Assembly: GCF_034931405.1 (NCBI RefSeq)
Contig: NZ_JAYGHA010000017.1
Location: forward strand, 65,988-129,987
Reading direction: 5' to 3'
Source of the DNA: RDYJ01 sp034931405
GTDB taxonomy: Bacteria > Cyanobacteriota > Cyanobacteriia > Cyanobacteriales > Nostocaceae
DNA: 64,000 nt
In this document: positions 60,025 through 64,000 of the stretch, one piece after another
Position numbering within the stretch: position 1 is the stretch's first letter
Layout of the letters: every line of letters starts with the position of its first letter
Notes under the pieces: generated by a model
The model's input: the letters and a program-made list of their open reading frames with translations, nothing else
What the model was told of the DNA's origin: nothing
Database searches by the model: none
Made by a program: the position numbers and the translations under genes

Positions 60025-62175
60025 ATGACTGCATTTTTATTAGAAGTTGGTACAGAAGAACTACCCGCAAGCTTTCTGAGTAATGCGATCGTACAATGGC
60101 GATCGCGTATTCCGCAAACTCTGGAAGCTAACAACCTCAAAGCGGAAACAGTGGAAGTGTATGGAACTCCCCGACGGTTAGCAGTGCTAATTACAGGTTT
60201 ACCATCCCAGCAACCAGACAAAGAAGAAGAAATTAAAGGACCACCCGCACAAGCAGCTTTTAAAGATGGTCAACCCACCCCCGCAGCAGTTGGGTTTGCT
60301 AAAAAACAAGGTGTGGAACTGTCAGCTTTTGAAATTCGACCGACGGAAAAAGGTGATTTTGTCTTTATTCAGAAAAAGACACCAGGACGACCAGTTGCGG
60401 AAATTTTGACGGAACTTGTACCTCAGTGGGTTTGGGGTTTGGAAGGAAAGCGGTTGATGCGGTGGGGAAGTGGAGACGGTAGGTTTTCTCGTCCTATTCG
60501 CTGGTTAGTTGCTTTGTTAGATGGGGATGTTTTACCATTAGAATTAAAGAATGGGGAAAAGATAGTTAAAAGCGATCGCATTTCTCAAGCACATCGCGTT
60601 TTACATCCCGAACCTGTAACAATTTTCCACGCAACAGAATATGTAAATACTTTGCGTTCTGGTTTTGTGATAGTTTCCCCAGAAGAACGGGAAAAAATCA
60701 TTGTTGAACAAATAAAAGCCGCAGTTCAAAAATTAGATGGTTTCACAGAAATTTACCCAGACTTATTAGCAGAAACCACAAATTTAGTAGAATACCCTAC
60801 CGCAGTAGTCGGTAAATTTGAAGATGAATTTCTCAAATTACCTACAGAAGTTTCAACCACAGTCATGGTAACGCACCAGCGTTATTTCCCAGTTTTCAAA
60901 ACTGATGAAAATAAGGAATTATTACCGAATTTCGTCACCATTTCTAACGGAGATCCGACAAAATCAGATATTATTGCTGTTGGTAATGAAAGAGTAATTA
61001 GAGCGCGTTTAGCTGATGGAAGATTTTTCTATGATGCAGATTTATCTAAACCATTAGAAAGCTTTTTACCCCAATTAGAAAAAGTCACATTTCAAGAAGA
61101 TTTAGGTTCAGTTCGTGGTAAAGTTGACAGAGTTGTAAATATTGCTAATCTCATTTCTCAACAATTGCAGCTAGGAGAAAGTGAAAGTAATAAAATTCAA
61201 CGTGCAGCTTTATTATGTAAAGCCGATTTAGTCACCCAAATGGTGTATGAATTTCCTGAATTACAAGGAATAATGGGTGAAAAATACGCCTTAGCAAGTG
61301 GTGAAGATACAGAAGTCGCAACAGCAATTGTTGAACATTATTTACCCAAAAATGCTGATGACATTTTACCCCAAACATTAACAGGTCAAATTGTTGGTTT
61401 AGCAGATAGATTAGATACTTTAATTAGTATTTTTGGTTTGGGTTTAATTCCCTCTGGTTCTTCCGATCCCTTTGCTTTAAGAAGGGCTGCAAATGCGATA
61501 ATTAATATTACTTGGTCTGCGAATTTGCAGATCAATTTAGAACAGCGATTAGCACAAATAGCGACAAATTTTGCAACCACATTTAATAAAGATGCAAAAT
61601 CTTTGATTATCACATTACGGGAATTTTTCTTACAACGTATCCGCACCTTATTACAAGAAGAAAAACAGATAGATTATGACTTGGTAAATGCGGTATTGGG
61701 AGAAAATGATCCAGAGTACACAGAACGAGCATTACAGGATTTATTAGATGTACGCGATCGCGCAATTTATTTACAACAAATCCGCAACGATGGTACATTA
61801 GATAAAATCTATGAAACCGTCAACCGTTCTACCCGTCTAGCTGCACAAGGTGATTTAGACTTCCAACAATTAGAACCAAAAACATTAATTAACCCCGAAT
61901 TATTCCAAAAATCATCTGAATCTGCATTCTACAACGCCTTAGTAGAATTAGTTCCCCAAACCCAAACCGCGCAACAAACACGCAATTATCAACTGTTAAT
62001 AGCCGCACTAGAAAAAATTGCTCCCACCGTGAGTAAATTCTTTGATGGAGAAGATAGCGTTTTAGTCATGGACCCAGATCCAAATATTAAGCGAAATCGT
62101 TTAAATTTACTGGGATTATTGCGAAATCATGCCCGTGTTTTAGCTGACTTTGGCGCAATTGTAAAAAATCTGTAG
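60025..62175 (+). CDS. glyS: Glycine--tRNA ligase beta subunit
   Basis: 716 residues, the normal length of the beta subunit in the bacterial alpha2beta2 glycyl-tRNA synthetase. Characteristic FLLEVGTEELPA start, VVHPEP-like HRVLHPEPVT, the TTVMVTHQRYFPVF region, HD domain ASGEDTEVATAIVEHYLP and the C-terminal anticodon-binding domain (NRLNLLGLLRNHARVLADFG). The alpha subunit (glyQ) is not in the window. ATG at 60025. Confidence 0.97.
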   Translation: MTAFLLEVGTEELPASFLSNAIVQWRSRIPQTLEANNLKAETVEVYGTPRRLAVLITGLPSQQPDKEEEIKGPPAQAAFKDGQPTPAAVGFAKKQGVELSAFEIRPTEKGDFVFIQKKTPGRPVAEILTELVPQWVWGLEGKRLMRWGSGDGRFSRPIRWLVALLDGDVLPLELKNGEKIVKSDRISQAHRVLHPEPVTIFHATEYVNTLRSGFVIVSPEEREKIIVEQIKAAVQKLDGFTEIYPDLLAETTNLVEYPTAVVGKFEDEFLKLPTEVSTTVMVTHQRYFPVFKTDENKELLPNFVTISNGDPTKSDIIAVGNERVIRARLADGRFFYDADLSKPLESFLPQLEKVTFQEDLGSVRGKVDRVVNIANLISQQLQLGESESNKIQRAALLCKADLVTQMVYEFPELQGIMGEKYALASGEDTEVATAIVEHYLPKNADDILPQTLTGQIVGLADRLDTLISIFGLGLIPSGSSDPFALRRAANAIINITWSANLQINLEQRLAQIATNFATTFNKDAKSLIITLREFFLQRIRTLLQEEKQIDYDLVNAVLGENDPEYTERALQDLLDVRDRAIYLQQIRNDGTLDKIYETVNRSTRLAAQGDLDFQQLEPKTLINPELFQKSSESAFYNALVELVPQTQTAQQTRNYQLLIAALEKIAPTVSKFFDGEDSVLVMDPDPNIKRNRLNLLGLLRNHARVLADFGAIVKNL

Positions 62176-62258
62176 CAAAAGGCAACAAAAATTGGTGTAA
62201 TTTTTGCCAATTAACGCTAGGATGAAATAGCTTAACCAGGGATAATGCTACACAGTCT

Positions 62259-63695
62259 ATGCCAGAAGCTATTGTGATTGGATTGGGAAAGTCCGGTGTT
62301 GCTGCGGCAAGATTGTTGAAACAGGAAGGCTGGGAGGTAGAATTAAGCGATAGTAGCACCTCCCCAACCCTCCTGGAACAACAACAACAACTTGCTAAAG
62401 AACAAATTCCCGTGAAATTAGGTCATGTTCCAGACCTTGATAATACTCATTTACCAAAATTAATAGTTGTTAGTCCCGGTGTACCTTGGGACATTCCAAT
62501 CTTGTTAAAAGCGCGAGAGTTAGGAATAGAAACTATTGGGGAAATGGAACTCGCATGGAGACATTTGCAAAATATTCCTTGGGTGTCCATTACCGGTACA
62601 AACGGTAAAACTACCACCACCGCGTTAACTGCTGCCATTTTTCAAGCCGCCGGATTTAACGCCCCAGCCTGTGGTAACATCGGTTTGGCTGCTTGTGAAG
62701 TAGCTTTAAACCAAAAGCAAATTGAAGAAGATGCACAAGAAACAATCCAAAATCCAAAATCTAAAATCCAAAATCGGATTGATTGGGTAATAGGAGAACT
62801 GAGCAGTTATCAAATAGAATCTTCCGTTACGCTTTCTCCCCGCATCGGTATTTGGACAACTTTCACACCAGACCATTTAGCCCGTCATAAAACATTAGAA
62901 AACTACTACAATATTAAAGCCAAACTGTTAAAAAATTCCCAGTTACAAATATTGAATGGTGATGATGTTTATTTAAACAAAGTAGGTTTAAATCATTGGC
63001 CTAATGCTTATTGGACAAGTGTCAAAGGAGCAGATTTTTTAATAGGTGAAAAAGGCTTTTATATAGAAAATGGCTGGGTAATAGAAAAATTATCAGCAAA
63101 TTCTCAACCTCAGCAAATTGTCGAAGTTTCTGCTTTGCGAATGGTGGGAGAACATAACCAACAAAATCTATTAATGTCAGTAGGTGCAGCGAGATTAGCG
63201 GGAATTAATATTGAGGCAATTTCCCGCGCAGTCAGTGAATTTCCTGGCGTTCCCCATCGCTTAGAACATATTTGTACATGGTCAGGAATTGATTTTATTA
63301 ATGATAGTAAAGCCACAAATTATGATGCAGCAGAAGTTGGTTTAGCATCGGTAAAAAGTCCGGCTATTTTAATTGCTGGTGGTGAAGCAAAAGCTGGAGA
63401 TGATACAGGTTGGTTAAGTAAAATTCAAGCCAAAGCTGCGGCTGTTTTACTCATTGGTAATGCTGCAAATGCCTTTGCTCAACGTCTGGAAGAAGTGGGA
63501 TATAGTAATTATGAAATTGTCCAAACAATGGAAAAAGCTGTACCCAAGTCCGCAGAATTAGCGAAACAATATCAAGCGTCAGTGGTGTTATTATCTCCAG
63601 CTTGCGCGAGTTTTGATCAATATCCTAACTTTGAAGTTAGGGGTGAACATTTCTGCCAATTGTCTTTGAATTGGGTGGATAAGATGAAGGAATAA
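62259..63695 (+). CDS. murD: UDP-N-acetylmuramoylalanine--D-glutamate ligase
   Basis: 478 residues, slightly longer than usual (~450). The enzyme adds D-Glu to UDP-MurNAc-L-Ala in peptidoglycan synthesis. Landmarks: VIGLGKSGVAAARLL, ATP-binding SITGTNGKTTTTAL, the carbamylated-Lys region, GVPHRLEHICTWSGIDFINDSKATN and LLSPACASFDQYPNFEVRG. An STRR (62744-62775) inside the gene codes for the unusual IQNPKSKIQNR segment (about residues 162-172), between AQET and IDWVIGELSS; it must be tolerated since the gene is essential. Confidence 0.96.
   Translation: MPEAIVIGLGKSGVAAARLLKQEGWEVELSDSSTSPTLLEQQQQLAKEQIPVKLGHVPDLDNTHLPKLIVVSPGVPWDIPILLKARELGIETIGEMELAWRHLQNIPWVSITGTNGKTTTTALTAAIFQAAGFNAPACGNIGLAACEVALNQKQIEEDAQETIQNPKSKIQNRIDWVIGELSSYQIESSVTLSPRIGIWTTFTPDHLARHKTLENYYNIKAKLLKNSQLQILNGDDVYLNKVGLNHWPNAYWTSVKGADFLIGEKGFYIENGWVIEKLSANSQPQQIVEVSALRMVGEHNQQNLLMSVGAARLAGINIEAISRAVSEFPGVPHRLEHICTWSGIDFINDSKATNYDAAEVGLASVKSPAILIAGGEAKAGDDTGWLSKIQAKAAAVLLIGNAANAFAQRLEEVGYSNYEIVQTMEKAVPKSAELAKQYQASVVLLSPACASFDQYPNFEVRGEHFCQLSLNWVDKMKE
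62744..62775. repeat. STRR, aatccaa, inside murD
   Basis: Four copies of aatccaa (one aatctaa) plus a partial fifth. The array lies entirely within the murD reading frame and adds about 10 residues (QNPKSKIQNR). Confidence 0.9.
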
Positions 63696-63700
63696 GTAAA

Positions 63701-63728
63701 CGCAGATAGACGCAGATAGACGCAGATA
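63701..63728. repeat. cgcagataga tandem repeat
   Basis: Two full decamers and a partial third, directly after the murD stop. Similar cgcagat words occur at 1778-1800. The following ~170 bp are non-coding with scattered related words. Confidence 0.75.
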
Positions 63729-63907
63729 ATTAGGAATGAATCAAGATATTGTAACATTTAATTTTGTCCTGTTTATGATGCGTTTATCTGTGTATTCTTC
63801 GGGAAGCAAGCTACATCTGCGTTCAGAATAAATTAACTCTGAAGATAGATAAATTATCAACATCATCAATGATTAAATTCAAAAGAGTCTTTCACTTCTG
63901 TACATAA

Positions 63908-63940
63908 GGTTTGGCAAAAACCAAGCCTTTTTTATTTTTA
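63908..63940 (+). terminator. Rho-independent terminator
   Basis: ggtttgg (63908-63914) pairs with ccaagcc (63921-63927; one G-U) around caaaaa, followed by TTTTTTATTTTT. It is 213 bp after murD, so it may end the murD transcript or another unseen gene. Confidence 0.75.
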
Positions 63941-64000
63941 AACACAGTGGTATTTTATAAATATGGAATATAGGACTCATATTTGAATTTTGAAAAAATC

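Overview
The window is a piece of a low-GC filamentous, very probably heterocyst-forming (Nostocales: Nostoc/Anabaena/Dolichospermum-type) cyanobacterial chromosome. Evidence: many HIP1 octamers (GCGATCGC), heptameric short tandem repeats (STRRs), a magnesium chelatase H subunit for chlorophyll synthesis, a HetP-family heterocyst regulator, an NtcA-type promoter and cyanobacterial families such as DUF3082. Two runs of N (12421-12516, 47908-48018) are scaffold gaps, both beside repeats.

Layout. 1-31060 and 51437-64000 are mostly housekeeping: NurA nuclease, ychF, a DUF262-HEPN pair, an Orn/Lys/Arg-type decarboxylase, trpC, a HetP-family gene facing a histidine kinase/AraC-type response regulator pair across a 0.9-kb intergenic region with a good NtcA promoter match, an rsmA-ispE-DUF3082 cluster, a GerMN lipoprotein, a metallo-beta-lactamase-fold protein, Nif3, an FHA-kinase, yjbQ, a cysteine-lyase-like PLP enzyme, a TM0106-type RecB nuclease, and two tandem Ser/Thr kinases sharing a C-terminal domain I cannot name. 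The right arm holds a Deg/HtrA protease, a CsoR/InrS-type metal sensor, a DMT transporter, queF, the SRP RNA, a split AAA-ATPase/Toprim pair, glyS and murD.

31060-41200 and 45758-51210 are accessory and flank the core gene chlH on both sides. They are packed with toxin-antitoxin modules (three antitoxin/PIN pairs, BrnTA, Phd/ParE-like, ParD/ParE-like), an orphan colicin-E5-like toxin with its probable immunity gene, a lone C5 methyltransferase beside an endonuclease-like remnant, ApeA, a second DUF262-HEPN pair, two Uma2 copies (one dead) and many decayed fragments. Between them lie arrays of HIP1-based repeats.

The strongest structural observation concerns these repeats. Plain array units are HIP1 plus a G-rich spacer (about 25-26 bp). 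Long units (about 48 bp) are the same unit with HIP1 opened at GCGAT^CGC by a 21-bp insert. A related 24-bp insert sits at GAT^CG inside one of the two Uma2 copies, adding an in-frame stop; the intact sister copy 6 kb away preserves the uninterrupted site. This looks like a very small mobile repeat that targets GATCG, resembling the small dispersed repeats reported in Nostoc. Other gene decay is visible too: two neighbouring ParE-like toxins are each frameshifted, and a toxin/immunity duplicate carries a 286-bp internal deletion.
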